The notes: generated by a model from the sequence alone, not told the origin. 64,000 bases of DNA from Microtetraspora fusca (GCF_001570365.1 NZ_BBYK01000046.1:186001-250000); one strand, 5' to 3'. Shown: positions 1-8,952, counted from the first letter of the stretch. A program made the numbers and translations.

Positions 1-1519
1 CCAGGGCGGCCCGGTCGCGTACGGCACGGCGGGCCGCGAGGGTGCGGTGCTGCTCCCGCTCGACCTCGTGGCTGATCCGCAGGATCTCCAGCGGCTGCTC
101 GACCGTGGACGTGTGGCAGTTCACGCCGACGATCTTCTTGTCGCCCTTCTCCAGCTTGCGCTGGTAGTCGAAGGCGGACTCGGCGATCTCGGTCGTGAAC
201 CAGCCGTCCTCGATCCCGCGCAGGATGCCGGACGTCATCGTGCCGTCGCCGCCCATATCCCGAATTTTCGTGAAGATGGCCTCGGCTTCGGCCTCCAGGC
301 GGTCGGTGAGCGCCTCCACGTACCACGAGCCGCCCAGCGGATCGACGACGTTGACGACCTCGGTCTCCTCCATGATCACCTGCTGGGTGCGCAGCGCGAT
401 CTCGGCGGCCTTCTCCGAGGGCAGCGCGAGCACCTCGTCCAGCGCGTTCGTGTGCAGCGAGTTGGTGCCGCCGAGGACCGCGGCGAGCGCCTCGATCGCC
501 GTACGGACGATGTTGTTGTCCGGCTGCTGGGCGGTGAGCGAGACGCCGGCCGTCTGGGTGTGGAACCGCAGCCACCGGGCCTTCTCTGTGCGGGCGCCGT
601 ACACGTCGCGCATCCAGCGGGCCCAGATGCGGCGCGCGGCCCGGAACTTCGCGATCTCCTCGAAGAAGTCGATGTGCGCGTCGAAGAAGAACGACAGCCC
701 GGGGGCGAAGACGTCCACGTCGAGCCCGCGCGAGAGCCCGAGCTCGACGTATCCGAAGCCGTCGGCGAGCGTGAAGGCCAGCTCCTGCGCGGCCGTCGCC
801 CCGGCCTCCCTGATGTGGTAGCCGGAGACCGACAGCGGCTTGTACGCCGGGATCTCGGCCACGCAGTACTCCATCAGGTCGCCGATCAGCCGCAGGTGGG
901 GCTGGGGCGGGAACAGCCACTCCTTCTGCGCGATGTACTCCTTGAAGATGTCGGTCTGCAGCGTCCCGTTCAGCCGCGCTGCGGGGACGCCCTGGCGCTC
1001 GGCCGCGACCAGGTACATGCAGAAGATCGGTACGGCGGGGCCGCTGATCGTCATCGAGGTGGTCACCTCGCCCAGCGGGATGCCGTCGAAGAGCACGTCC
1101 ATGTCGGCCGCGGAGTCGACGGCGACCCCGCAGTGGCCCACCTCACCGAGGGCGTGTGGGTCGTCGGAGTCGCGGCCCATCAGGGTCGGCATGTCGAAGG
1201 CCACGGAGAGGCCGCCCCCGCCGTTGCGGAGGATCATCTTGTAGCGCTCGTTGGTCTGGCGCGCGTTGCCGAACCCGGCGAACTGCCGGATCGTCCAGGG
1301 GCGCCCCCGGTATCCGGTGGCGTACAGACCTCGGGTGTAGGGGTACTCCCCCGGCCAGCCGACGCGCTCGAACCTGGGGTCGTCGCCCTCCGGCCCGTAG
1401 ACGGGCGCCACTTCCAGCCCGGACAGCGTCCGGTGCTCCTTCCGGGGGCCGCGTGCCATCGCCGCGTCGTACCGCGCCTGCCAGCGGGCGCGTCCGGCCT
1501 CGATCTCGTCCGCGTTCAT
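1..1519 (-). CDS. icmA: Isobutyryl-CoA mutase large subunit (acyl-CoA mutase catalytic subunit), 3' end outside window
   Basis: Catalytic TIM-barrel subunit of an adenosylcobalamin-dependent acyl-CoA mutase; the 506 visible residues run off the left edge. It begins MNADEIEAGR and carries PWTIRQFAGF (71-83) and LNGTLQTDIFKEYIAQ (183-198). Two substrate-determining positions can be read directly from the DNA: Phe80 and Gln198. Published comparisons of mutases place Tyr89/Arg207 in methylmalonyl-CoA mutase and Phe80/Gln198 in isobutyryl-CoA mutase, and here the numbering matches exactly. The enzyme should therefore interconvert isobutyryl-CoA and n-butyryl-CoA, linking valine catabolism to butyryl-CoA supply. 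The cobalamin-binding small subunit (IcmB) is not in this window. The ATG follows a G-rich stretch (GGGGGTGGGG) and a likely TAGTAT -10. MeaB, thiolase and epimerase genes lie 5-9 kb away. Confidence 0.9.
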   Translation of the reverse strand, partial: MNADEIEAGRARWQARYDAAMARGPRKEHRTLSGLEVAPVYGPEGDDPRFERVGWPGEYPYTRGLYATGYRGRPWTIRQFAGFGNARQTNERYKMILRNGGGGLSVAFDMPTLMGRDSDDPHALGEVGHCGVAVDSAADMDVLFDGIPLGEVTTSMTISGPAVPIFCMYLVAAERQGVPAARLNGTLQTDIFKEYIAQKEWLFPPQPHLRLIGDLMEYCVAEIPAYKPLSVSGYHIREAGATAAQELAFTLADGFGYVELGLSRGLDVDVFAPGLSFFFDAHIDFFEEIAKFRAARRIWARWMRDVYGARTEKARWLRFHTQTAGVSLTAQQPDNNIVRTAIEALAAVLGGTNSLHTNALDEVLALPSEKAAEIALRTQQVIMEETEVVNVVDPLGGSWYVEALTDRLEAEAEAIFTKIRDMGGDGTMTSGILRGIEDGWFTTEIAESAFDYQRKLEKGDKKIVGVNCHTSTVEQPLEILRISHEVEREQHRTLAARRAVRDRAAL

Positions 1520-1539
1520 GTCCCCACCCCCATCAGAAA

Positions 1540-1556
1540 AATACTAGGACGTCCTA
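1540..1556 (-). promoter_or_regulatory. icmA promoter -10 with overlapping operator palindrome
   Basis: On the minus strand a TAGTAT -10 hexamer (plus 1540-1545) lies 20-25 bases upstream of the icmA ATG. Overlapping its edge is the perfect palindrome TAGGAC/GTCCTA (1545-1556); imperfect symmetry extends it to about 20 bp. The placement between the -35 and -10 regions is typical of a repressor site. The regulator is unknown, and no -35 matches consensus well. Confidence 0.45.
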
Positions 1557-1611
1557 CTAAATCCCGCCATAGCACCGACCGCTGGGTAACGGCAGCGCCA
1601 AAGATCACACC

Positions 1612-1640
1612 TTGGCTGCAAATCAGCACGGATCTATGAC
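1612..1640 (+). promoter_or_regulatory. Candidate promoter for the subtilase gene
   Basis: TTGGCT (1612-1617) and TATGAC (1635-1640) are separated by exactly 17 bp and lie about 60 bases before the preferred GTG start. The -35 is good; the -10 lacks the final T. This is a prediction from sequence only. Confidence 0.35.
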
Positions 1641-1700
1641 AGGGGCCGTCAATACCGAAACATGAGACGCGCATGGTTGATGTCCACACAGGAGGTGGAT

Positions 1701-3419
1701 GTGAAGCGCGTCATTGTCGTCGCCGCGGCCGCGGCACTCGCCGCGGCCGCTCTGGCGTCGCCGGCACAGGCGGTGCGCACCACGGCCGAGCCGGCCGGGC
1801 AGACCGAGTACGTCGTCCTCTACAAGGAAGGCACGAACGCGGCCGACGCCCAGAAGGCGATCGAGGCCGCCGGCGGCTCCATCGTGAAGGTCAACGAGGC
1901 GGTGGGCGTGGCGACGGTCACCACGACCAACAACGGATTCGTCGCCGCGATCAGGGGCAGTTCCGCGATCGAAGGGGTGGCGCGCAACCGCGCCATCGGC
2001 GTCGCGCCCAAGACCGCCAAGGTCCAGCCGGGCGTCGGCAAGGCCATCCGGTCCAAGGCGGTCGAGAAGGAGGGCAGGGCCGACGCCGCACACGCCAAGA
2101 GGGGCAAGAAGCCCACGAACGAGCCGCTCAGCGACCTGCAGTGGGACCTCGACCAGATCCACGCGAACGAGGCGCACAAGTACGAGCGCGGCGACAAGCG
2201 GGTGCTCGTCGGCATCATCGACACCGGAGTGGACGGCACCCACCCGGACATCGCCCCCAACTTCAACAAGGCGCTGAGCCGCAACTTCACCGTCGACATC
2301 CCCACGGACGCCGACGGCAACGAGGTGGACGGCCCCTGCGAGGTGGCCTCCTGCGTCGACCCCGTGGACGTGGACGGCGACGGCCACGGCACGCACGTCG
2401 CGTCGTCGATCGCGTCCCCGATCAACAAGCTCGGCGTCTCGGGCGTGGCCCCCAATGTCACGATCGTGAACATCCGGGCCGGTCAGGACTCCGGCTACTT
2501 CTTCCTGCAGCCGACCGTGGACGCGCTCACCTACGCGGGCGATATCGGCATCAACGTGGTCAACATGAGCTACTACGTCGACCCGTGGCTGTTCAACTGC
2601 GTGGACAACCCGGCCGACTCCCCCGAGAACCAGCTCGAGCAGGCCACCGTCATCAAGGCGACCCAGCGGGCGCTCGACTACGCCCACAACAAGGGCGTGA
2701 CCCTGGTCAGCGCGGCGGGCAACGAGGCGATGGACTACACCAAGACCAACGTCGACACGACCAGCCCGGACTTCGTGAGCGTGCCCGGCCGGGCGCCGTA
2801 CCCCCGCACGATCACGCCGACCAGCTGCAAGTCGATGCCCGGCCAGGGCGCCCACGTGATCTCGGTCTCGTCGACCGGCGTCAGCAAGCGGAAGGCGTAC
2901 TACTCCAACTACGGCAACGGCTTCGTGGACGTCGCCTCCCCGGGCGGCGACGTGTACGACACGCCCGACAACACGCGCGACATCGGCAAGGCGACCCTCG
3001 CCGCGTACCCGAAGGCGCTCGCCGTCGCCAACGGCGAGATCGACCAGAACGGCGAGCCGACCGTCCCCTACGTGGTGAAGGACTGCAAGGGCTCCACCTG
3101 CGGCTACTACCAGTACCTCCAGGGCACGTCGATGGCCTCGCCGCGCGCCGCCGGCGTCGCCGCCCTGATCGTCAGCAAGTACGGCAGGCCCAGCACCCGG
3201 CACCCGGGCCGTCTGGCCATGGACCCCGCCGCCGTGGAGCAGATCCTGCTCGGGACGGCCACGCCCATGGCGTGCCCGAACCCGGCGGCGCTCACCTACA
3301 CGCGGCACCTGCCGTCCGGCTCGACCGTGACCGTCACGCACACGTGCGAGGGCGGCACGGGCGGCAACGGCTTCTACGGCAAGGGCATCGTCGACGCCCT
3401 GAACGCCGTCCGCCGATAG
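1701..3419 (+). CDS. Secreted S8 family serine peptidase (subtilisin-like)
   Basis: Exported subtilase of 572 residues. The GTG at 1701 is chosen because AGGAGG (1690-1695) sits 5 bases upstream; ATG codons in frame at 1662 and 1680 lack a site. Residues 1-24 form a signal peptide ending near SPAQA. An inhibitor_I9-like propeptide follows (about 35-105). The catalytic triad is clear: Asp174 in GIIDTG, His232 in GHGTHVAS and Ser477 in GTSMASP, with oxyanion Asn341 in SAAGNE. Between Asp and His lies a Cys-containing insert (EVASC) that could form a disulfide outside the cell. No C-terminal anchor or sorting motif is visible, so it is probably released. It is divergent from icmA and convergent with the MarR gene, with a terminator between. 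A physiological substrate cannot be inferred. Confidence 0.93.
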   Translation: MKRVIVVAAAAALAAAALASPAQAVRTTAEPAGQTEYVVLYKEGTNAADAQKAIEAAGGSIVKVNEAVGVATVTTTNNGFVAAIRGSSAIEGVARNRAIGVAPKTAKVQPGVGKAIRSKAVEKEGRADAAHAKRGKKPTNEPLSDLQWDLDQIHANEAHKYERGDKRVLVGIIDTGVDGTHPDIAPNFNKALSRNFTVDIPTDADGNEVDGPCEVASCVDPVDVDGDGHGTHVASSIASPINKLGVSGVAPNVTIVNIRAGQDSGYFFLQPTVDALTYAGDIGINVVNMSYYVDPWLFNCVDNPADSPENQLEQATVIKATQRALDYAHNKGVTLVSAAGNEAMDYTKTNVDTTSPDFVSVPGRAPYPRTITPTSCKSMPGQGAHVISVSSTGVSKRKAYYSNYGNGFVDVASPGGDVYDTPDNTRDIGKATLAAYPKALAVANGEIDQNGEPTVPYVVKDCKGSTCGYYQYLQGTSMASPRAAGVAALIVSKYGRPSTRHPGRLAMDPAAVEQILLGTATPMACPNPAALTYTRHLPSGSTVTVTHTCEGGTGGNGFYGKGIVDALNAVRR

Positions 3420-3438
3420 ACCGCGTCCCTCTTCTGAC

Positions 3439-3466
3439 CGCCGGCGGACCGCACGGTCCGCCGGCG
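3439..3466. terminator. Bidirectional hairpin terminator
   Basis: A perfect 12-bp stem (3439-3450 with 3455-3466) and a GCAC loop lie between the converging subtilase and MarR genes. There is no U-run on either strand, which is common for actinobacterial terminators. Confidence 0.7.
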
Positions 3467-3504
3467 CGTCGGGGCCGGGAGGCCGTCCGGCGCCGGCCGA
3501 GCCC

Positions 3505-4017
3505 TCAGTCGGCGAAGTCCCCGGCGGCGACCCTGAGCGTCCGCAGCACGTCGAACATCTCGCCCAGTTCCTTCTCGCCGTACATCGCGAGGCCGAAGTC
3601 GGCGGCCATCAGGTCGGCGGTGGCGAGCCGCACGACATCGCGGCCCCTGTCGGTGATCTCGGCGAGCACGCCGCGCCCGTCGCGCGGGTTGCGCATCCGG
3701 CGCACGAGCCCGGCCCGCTCCAGCCGGTCCACCGTGTTGGTCACGCTCGTCGGATGCACCATGAGCCGTTCGCCGATCTTGGAGAGCGGCAGCGAGCCCG
3801 CCTTGCTGAACGTGAGCAGCACCAGCGCCTCGTAGCGCGCAAAGGTCAAATCGTACGGCTTGAGCAGCGCGTCCAGTTGCGCCAGGAGTATCTGGTGGGC
3901 TCTCATGATCGAAGTTACGGCGGCCATCGCGGAGGACGGCCCGAAGTTCGCTCGCCAGCTCTCGGCGGCCCTTTCAATGGGGTCGAACGGCAGGTTGAGC
4001 GGCTTCGAGATGAACAC
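3505..4017 (-). CDS. MarR family transcriptional regulator
   Basis: A 170-residue winged-helix regulator with a GTG start (VFISKPLN). The MarR fold is visible as LTFARYEALVLLTFSKAG, then LSKIGERLMVHPTSVTNTVDRLERAGLV (helix-turn-helix, about residues 79-107), then the wing RRMRNPRDGRGVLAEITDRG. The roughly 35-residue N-terminal helix before SIMRAHQ is typical of dimerising MarR proteins. The gene is convergent with the subtilase and divergent from the membrane-protein gene at 4355, which it might control. No ligand can be guessed from sequence. The Shine-Dalgarno sequence is weak, so the start is moderately certain. Confidence 0.88.
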   Translation of the reverse strand: MFISKPLNLPFDPIERAAESWRANFGPSSAMAAVTSIMRAHQILLAQLDALLKPYDLTFARYEALVLLTFSKAGSLPLSKIGERLMVHPTSVTNTVDRLERAGLVRRMRNPRDGRGVLAEITDRGRDVVRLATADLMAADFGLAMYGEKELGEMFDVLRTLRVAAGDFAD

Positions 4018-4354
4018 AGCGATACGTTAGCGCGACCTTAGTCCCGTTTGCGCTGCGTACGCTGTGTAACCAAATTGATTCCTTGACCCCAGAACTCCGG
4101 CGTCAAACATCACGCTCCGTTATGGTTGCCACGTCAAAAGGTGAGGCGGCGGCAAACCCGGAGGGCAACGCGAGCCAAGTCTGCTAGCCGGCAGGCCACG
4201 GCGGGCACGCCCTGCGACCAGCGCCACGGGGACCGGCGCGGTCCGCGCCGCCGCCCACCCGCACGGGGGGTTTGTTCGATGGGCAACAAGCATGTGACGG
4301 CGCGGAAGTCGCGCCGCGCACGGCCGTGGGCGTGGCCGGGGGCCGCGCCCGGCC
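4018..4354. other. Intergenic region between MarR gene and membrane-protein gene
   Basis: 337 bases without a convincing gene. The part next to the MarR gene is relatively AT-rich (about 4050-4135, including CCAAATTGATTCCTTGACC) and is the likely place of divergent promoters. A 27-codon frame starting at ATG 4279 and overlapping the next gene is possible, but it has no family support. Confidence 0.4.
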
Positions 4355-5722
4355 GTGGATAGCCGGAGAGGCGTTTCACGCGAGGAACTCAAGCAGGGCG
4401 CGGTCGTGCTTCTGGCCGTGCTGCTCGTGCTTGGGCTCGTCAGCGCGTGGAGCGTCCTCATTCCGGGCGTCATGGACTGGGACAACATCGTGGTCGCGGT
4501 CATCGGGTCGCTCCGGCTGACCGGTCCGGTCGCCGCGGCCTTCGCCGCGTGGGTCGCGGCGCGCCGCCGCCGCGCCGACCGCCTGCGCGCGCTCACCACG
4601 TGGCAGGCGGTGCGGCCGCCGCTCGCGATCCTCATGGTCGTGGTGGGCTCCTTCGCCGCCACCATGACCGTGCTCACCATCCGCGCCCTGATCACCGGGG
4701 AGGGCGACGGCCCGCTACCCGGCGGGGTCGCCATGGGGGCCGCCGGCCTCTCCCTTTATGTGGTCGCGGGCTGGGTGGTCGGCTGGGTGGCCCCCGTCGC
4801 CCTCGCGCCGCTGATCGCCGGTTTCGGCACGTACGCGCTGTTCACGTGGCTCGCCGGCGGCGCGCCCTGGGCCGACCGGCTGGCGCCGGCGGTGCGCGAT
4901 CCGTACGACGCGCTGCGGATGATGCCGGCGGCGACGCTCACCGACCAGGCCCTGTGGCTGGTCGGCATCACCATCGCGATCCTGCTGGGATGGGCGGCAC
5001 TGATCACCCGGCAGGCGCTCGCGCTGGCCGCGGCGATGATCGCGCTGCTCGCCGCGGGCACGGGGGTGGCCCGGTTGCTGAGCGAGCCGCAGGCGGTCTC
5101 GGCGAGCGAGAACATCGCCTACACCTGCCAGGAGTGGCCGATCGTCGTGTGCGTGCATCCGGGGATGCGCGGCGGGCTCGGCGAGCTGGGCAGCACGTTC
5201 ACCACGATCGCGGCCCGCCTGGCCGGCACTCCCGCCGCGTTCAACCGGGTCGAGCAGCGGACGCGCTCCGAAACCGAGGAGGCCGGCCAGGGCATCGTGC
5301 CCATCCACGTCGACGACCTCGACCCCGGGTACGCGGACCGGGCGGCGTCCGAGTTCGTCGAGAGGCTGGCCCGGCCGTGCCCCGGCTCCCCGGCCGACGG
5401 ATACCGCGCGATCGTCCTCGCCTGGCTGCGCGACGAGCCGCTGCCCTCGGGTCCGCTGCCCGAGCACCGGCACGCCGCCGCCTGGTTCGCCCGGCTGACC
5501 GAGACGCAGCGCCGCGACTGGCTGCGGATGTTCTACACGGACTTCGCCACCTGCCGGCTGCAGAGCCGCTACTTCGGCGGAGACGTCCGCCGGGACGCCC
5601 CCGCCGCCCCCAGCTACCCCATGAACCCCCCGTACGAGCACGAGGACACCGCTCCGTCGCGCCGCGAGACCCCCACTCCCGAGGCGGACGAGACGGCCCG
5701 GCAGCCCTCCGGCGCCCACTGA
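4355..5722 (+). CDS. Polytopic membrane protein of unknown function
   Basis: A 455-residue protein. GTG 4355 is the first possible start because an in-frame TGA lies at 4295. Hydrophobic segments that look like transmembrane helices occur at about residues 14-40, 50-68, 88-112, 125-160, 195-215 and 220-240, so the N-terminal half is integral. The C-terminal half (about 250-455) is soluble and contains paired cysteines (CQEWPIVVCVHPGM) plus a Pro/Thr/Glu-rich tail. The soluble part contains SEFVERLARPCPGSP and RRDWLRMFYTDF, and I do not recognise it as an enzyme. The next gene begins 38 bases later, so they may be co-transcribed. I assign no function. Confidence 0.75.
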   Translation: MDSRRGVSREELKQGAVVLLAVLLVLGLVSAWSVLIPGVMDWDNIVVAVIGSLRLTGPVAAAFAAWVAARRRRADRLRALTTWQAVRPPLAILMVVVGSFAATMTVLTIRALITGEGDGPLPGGVAMGAAGLSLYVVAGWVVGWVAPVALAPLIAGFGTYALFTWLAGGAPWADRLAPAVRDPYDALRMMPAATLTDQALWLVGITIAILLGWAALITRQALALAAAMIALLAAGTGVARLLSEPQAVSASENIAYTCQEWPIVVCVHPGMRGGLGELGSTFTTIAARLAGTPAAFNRVEQRTRSETEEAGQGIVPIHVDDLDPGYADRAASEFVERLARPCPGSPADGYRAIVLAWLRDEPLPSGPLPEHRHAAAWFARLTETQRRDWLRMFYTDFATCRLQSRYFGGDVRRDAPAAPSYPMNPPYEHEDTAPSRRETPTPEADETARQPSGAH

Positions 5723-5760
5723 ACCCCGCGTTATCACTACATGCAGCGCGAAGGTGAGAC

Positions 5761-6477
5761 ATGGCCGATCACGGGAAGATTCCCTCCGTGAACCGCCAGA
5801 CTCAAGCCCCCCAGGGTTCGCCGGCCCCAGAACCCCCGGCCCGGCGCTCCCGGCGCGGCTGGCGACTGCTCGCCGGGCTTCTCTTCGCCGTGCTGATCCT
5901 CGTCGTCGGCGCGCGGCTCGCCCTCTCCTGGCTCGACCCGTTCGGCGAGCGCACCGTCGACCGCAGCGGCCCCGTGCTGCTGCGGTCGATCCAGAACCTG
6001 AGCCGGTTCGAGGCCGCCACCGGGAACTTCCAGGTCGTCGTCGATCTGGAGAAGGACGCCGCCTTCCTGCCCGACGCCATCAAAGGCACCAGAACCCTCT
6101 TCGTGGGCGCGGGGAACGTCGACGCCTACGTGGACTTCGGCGCGCTCGCCAAGAACGCCATCACCGTCTCACCCGACCGCACCTCGGTCACCGTACGGCT
6201 CCCGCACGCCCAGTTGGAGAAGCCCAACCTGGACAACAAGCGGTCGTACGTGTTCGCCCAGCAGCGCGGCCTGCTCGACCGCGTGTCGGACTTCCTCTCG
6301 TCCTCGCCGCAGAACCAGCAGGAGCTGTACGTGCTGGCCGAGAAGAAGATCGCCGAAGCGGCCGCGTCCAGCGACCTGCGCGCACGGGCCGACGAGAACA
6401 CCCGGTCGATGCTGGAGGGCATGCTGCGGACGCTCGGCTTCACCGACGTCATGATCCAGTACTCCTCCGAGCCCTGA
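5761..6477 (+). CDS. DUF4230 domain-containing membrane-anchored protein
   Basis: A 238-residue protein with a Pro-rich cytoplasmic N-terminus and one transmembrane helix (about residues 38-58, LLAGLLFAVLILVVGARLAL). An extracytoplasmic DUF4230 domain follows, recognisable by NLSRFEAATGNFQVVVDLEKD, KGTRTLFVGAGNVDAYVDF and a C-terminal RSMLEGMLRTLGFTDVMIQY. Family members are widespread and of unknown function. AAGGTGAG upstream of the ATG serves as ribosome binding site. It probably forms a unit with the membrane protein just upstream and converges with meaB, whose stop is only 14 bases away. Confidence 0.88.
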   Translation: MADHGKIPSVNRQTQAPQGSPAPEPPARRSRRGWRLLAGLLFAVLILVVGARLALSWLDPFGERTVDRSGPVLLRSIQNLSRFEAATGNFQVVVDLEKDAAFLPDAIKGTRTLFVGAGNVDAYVDFGALAKNAITVSPDRTSVTVRLPHAQLEKPNLDNKRSYVFAQQRGLLDRVSDFLSSSPQNQQELYVLAEKKIAEAAASSDLRARADENTRSMLEGMLRTLGFTDVMIQYSSEP

Positions 6478-6491
6478 CGCCGCCGGACGGC

Positions 6492-7475
6492 TCAGCCGAG
6501 GTCGGCGAGCAGCTCGTCGGCGGCGGTGTAGGGGTCGGTCTCGGCCGCCAGCAGGCGTTCCGCGAGGCGGTCGAGCCGCCGTTCGCGGCCCTCGGGCGCG
6601 AACCGGGCGCGCAGCCGCGCCAGCGCGATGGTCTCGATCTCGTCCCGCGCGCGGGCCAGCCGGCGGCGGCGCAGCTCCCCCGACTCGTCGAGGTACGCGG
6701 CGTGCTTGTCGAGCGCGGCGAGCAGGTCGTCGGCCCCCTCGCCCTTCGAGGCCACCGTGGAGACGATCGGCGGCCGCCATGGCCCGCGCAGAGGCGCGAC
6801 CGTGCTCCGCAGATCGCGGACCAGGGCCTGGGCGCCGTCGCGGTCGGCCTTGTTGACGACGAACACGTCGGCGACCTCGAGAATGCCGGCCTTGGCCGCC
6901 TGGATGCCGTCGCCCATCCCCGGCGCGAGCAGGACGACGGTGGTGTCGGCCAGCCGGGCCACGTCCACCTCGGCCTGGCCGACGCCGACGGTCTCGACCA
7001 GGATGACGTCACACCCGGCGGCGTCCAGCACCCGCAGGGCCTGCGGGGTGGCCCAGGCGAGCCCTCCGAGGTGGCCGCGGCTCGCCATGCTCCGGATGAA
7101 GACCTCGGGGTCGGTCGCGTGCTCCTGCATCCGCACCCGGTCGCCGAGCAGCGCGCCGCCGGTGAACGGGCTGGACGGGTCCACGGCCAGGACGCCCACC
7201 CGCCGGCCGCGCCTGCGGAACGCCCGGATGAGCATCCCGGTCGAGGTCGACTTCCCCACGCCCGGAGAGCCGGTCAGCCCGATCACGCGCGCGCCGTACG
7301 GCCTGCGGCCGCCCTCGGCCTCGGGGCCGGACGCGGTGGCGAACGCCGCCATCACCTCGCGCAGCCGCTCGTCGCCGCCCGGAGTCGCGGCGGCGTTCTC
7401 GACCAGCGTGATCAGCCGGGCGACCGCCCGCGGCCGCCCGCGCCGCGCGTCCGCCACGAGCGTCCCAATGTCCAT
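6492..7475 (-). CDS. meaB: Methylmalonyl-CoA mutase-associated GTPase MeaB
   Basis: A 327-residue G3E-family P-loop GTPase that gates adenosylcobalamin loading and protects B12-dependent acyl-CoA mutases from inactivation. Motifs: Walker A GLTGSPGVGKST (67-78), the SSPFTGGALLGDR segment after the beta-strand ending in VDP (98-113), switch ETVGVGQ (161-167) and base-recognition NKAD (208-211). The C-terminal helical dimerisation arm (LARARDEIETIALARLRARF) is present. GGAGG lies 4 bases before the ATG. It follows the thiolase gene on the same strand after 141 bp. Its client could be the icmA product at the left edge, a methylmalonyl-CoA mutase elsewhere, or both. Confidence 0.95.
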   Translation of the reverse strand: MDIGTLVADARRGRPRAVARLITLVENAAATPGGDERLREVMAAFATASGPEAEGGRRPYGARVIGLTGSPGVGKSTSTGMLIRAFRRRGRRVGVLAVDPSSPFTGGALLGDRVRMQEHATDPEVFIRSMASRGHLGGLAWATPQALRVLDAAGCDVILVETVGVGQAEVDVARLADTTVVLLAPGMGDGIQAAKAGILEVADVFVVNKADRDGAQALVRDLRSTVAPLRGPWRPPIVSTVASKGEGADDLLAALDKHAAYLDESGELRRRRLARARDEIETIALARLRARFAPEGRERRLDRLAERLLAAETDPYTAADELLADLG

Positions 7476-7566
7476 CAGACCTCCGCATCGCTCGCCGCCC
7501 GCGGTTCAAGCCTAGACACGCGATCTCAGGCCGGCCCGGCGGCGCGTACGGCGCGCGCCGGGCCGC

Positions 7567-7600
7567 GAGGCGGACACGGAGAGGCGGACACGGAGAGGCG
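7567..7600 (+). repeat. Short 14-bp tandem repeat (2.4 copies)
   Basis: The unit GAGGCGGACACGGA occurs at 7567-7580 and 7581-7594, with a third partial copy to 7600, in the spacer between thiolase and meaB. No hairpin or other function is apparent. Confidence 0.7.
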
Positions 7601-7616
7601 GCGGAAAGCTGGCGGA

Positions 7617-8810
7617 TCAGCCGCGGGAGGGCACCCGGACGATCAGGGCGTCGCCCTGGCCGCCGCCTCCGCACAGGCCGGCCGCGCCCACGCCGCCGCC
7701 GCGCCGCTTCAGCTCGTGGGCCAGCGTCAGCACGATCCGCGCGCCGGACGCGCCGATCGGGTGGCCGAGGGCGATGCCGCCGCCGTTGACGTTGACCTTG
7801 TCCAGCGGGACATCGAGCTCCTTGACGGACTGGAGCACGACCTGGGCGAACGCCTCGTTGATCTCGATGAGGTCGAGGTCGTCGGCGGTCAGGCCCTCCT
7901 TGGCCAGCGCGTGCTTGATCGCGTTGGCGGGCTGGGACTGCAGCGAGTTGTCCGGACCGGCGACGTTGCCGTGCGCGCCGATCTCGGCCAGCCACTCCAG
8001 GCCGAGCTCCTCGGCCTTCGCCCGGGACATGACGACGACCGCGACGGCGCCGTCGGAGATCTGGGAGGCGGAGGCCGCCGTGATGGTGCCGTCCTTGGCG
8101 AAGGCGGGCCGCAGCCCGGCGAGCGTCTCGGCCGTGGTGTCGCCGCGGATGCCCTCGTCGGCCGAGAACACGATGGGCTCCGCGCCCTTGCGGCCCGGGA
8201 GGGTGACCGGCACGATCTCGTCCTCGAAGACGCCGGTCTTGGTGGCCTTGGCCGCGAGCTGGTGCGAGCGGGCGGAGAACTCGTCCTGCTCCTCGCGGGT
8301 GATGCCGAACCTGGCGTTGTGCCGCTCGGTGGACTCGCCCATGGCGAGCTGGTCGAACGCGTCGGTGAGCCCGTCGTAGGCCATGGAGTCGACGACGCCG
8401 GCCGGGCCGTACTTGACGCCCTTGCGCAGGCCGGGCAGCAGGTGCGGCGCGTTGGTCATGGACTCCATGCCGCCGGCGACGACGATGTCGAACTCGCCGG
8501 CCCGGATGAGCTGGTCGGCCAGCGCGATGGCGTCGAGCCCGGACAGGCACACCTTGTTGATCGTCAGCGACGGGACGGCCATGGGGATGCCCGCCCTGAC
8601 CGCGGCCTGCCGGGACGGGAGCTGGCCGGCGCCCGCCTGGAGCACCTGCCCCATGATCACATACTGCACGTCTGAGGGGGCGACGCCTGCGCGCTCCAGC
8701 GCCGCCTTGATGGCGATGCCGCCGAGGTCTGCGCCGGACAGGCCGGCGAGCGAACCGAGCAAGCGCCCGATGGGCGTACGAGCTCCTGCGACGATCACGG
8801 AACCGGACAT
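7617..8810 (-). CDS. Acetyl-CoA C-acetyltransferase (thiolase II)
   Basis: A 397-residue thiolase that condenses or cleaves acetoacetyl-CoA. The nucleophile is Cys88 in NKVCLSG (the family usually has NKVCGSG or similar). The active site is completed by His350 in GHPIGASG and Cys380 in [11 protein letters not shown]. Length and motif order are those of biosynthetic-type thiolases. GGAGG is 9 bases upstream of the ATG. The gene runs divergently from the epimerase gene (142-bp spacer) and reads toward meaB. With the 3-hydroxyacyl-CoA dehydrogenase at 15-16.7 kb it could feed butyryl-CoA/ethylmalonyl-CoA metabolism, which agrees with an isobutyryl-CoA mutase close by. Confidence 0.93.
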   Translation of the reverse strand: MSGSVIVAGARTPIGRLLGSLAGLSGADLGGIAIKAALERAGVAPSDVQYVIMGQVLQAGAGQLPSRQAAVRAGIPMAVPSLTINKVCLSGLDAIALADQLIRAGEFDIVVAGGMESMTNAPHLLPGLRKGVKYGPAGVVDSMAYDGLTDAFDQLAMGESTERHNARFGITREEQDEFSARSHQLAAKATKTGVFEDEIVPVTLPGRKGAEPIVFSADEGIRGDTTAETLAGLRPAFAKDGTITAASASQISDGAVAVVVMSRAKAEELGLEWLAEIGAHGNVAGPDNSLQSQPANAIKHALAKEGLTADDLDLIEINEAFAQVVLQSVKELDVPLDKVNVNGGGIALGHPIGASGARIVLTLAHELKRRGGGVGAAGLCGGGGQGDALIVRVPSRG

Positions 8811-8952
8811 TGGATGGGGCCTCCATCACGGGATCTGGGCGACGATGTCACGATACCCAGGAGTGTCCGAGTGATCGCCATGGTGGTCGCCCACATCTTC
8901 CGGGCCTGGCAGAGTGGCGAGAGCGCGGATCGCGACGCGGAGGAGTGAGGAA

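Noticed and set aside
47-1639. Long open frame antisense to icmA (plus strand)
   Set aside because: A result of high third-position GC; the opposite strand encodes a clear mutase with conserved motifs.
4279-4362. 27-codon frame before the membrane-protein gene
   Set aside because: Very basic and Trp/Pro-rich without family or conservation evidence, with only a weak G-run upstream; likely chance.
5754-8675. A very long plus-strand open frame across DUF4230, meaB and thiolase
   Set aside because: It crosses three well-supported genes in the wrong frame and has the Arg/Gly/Ala composition of a shadow frame.
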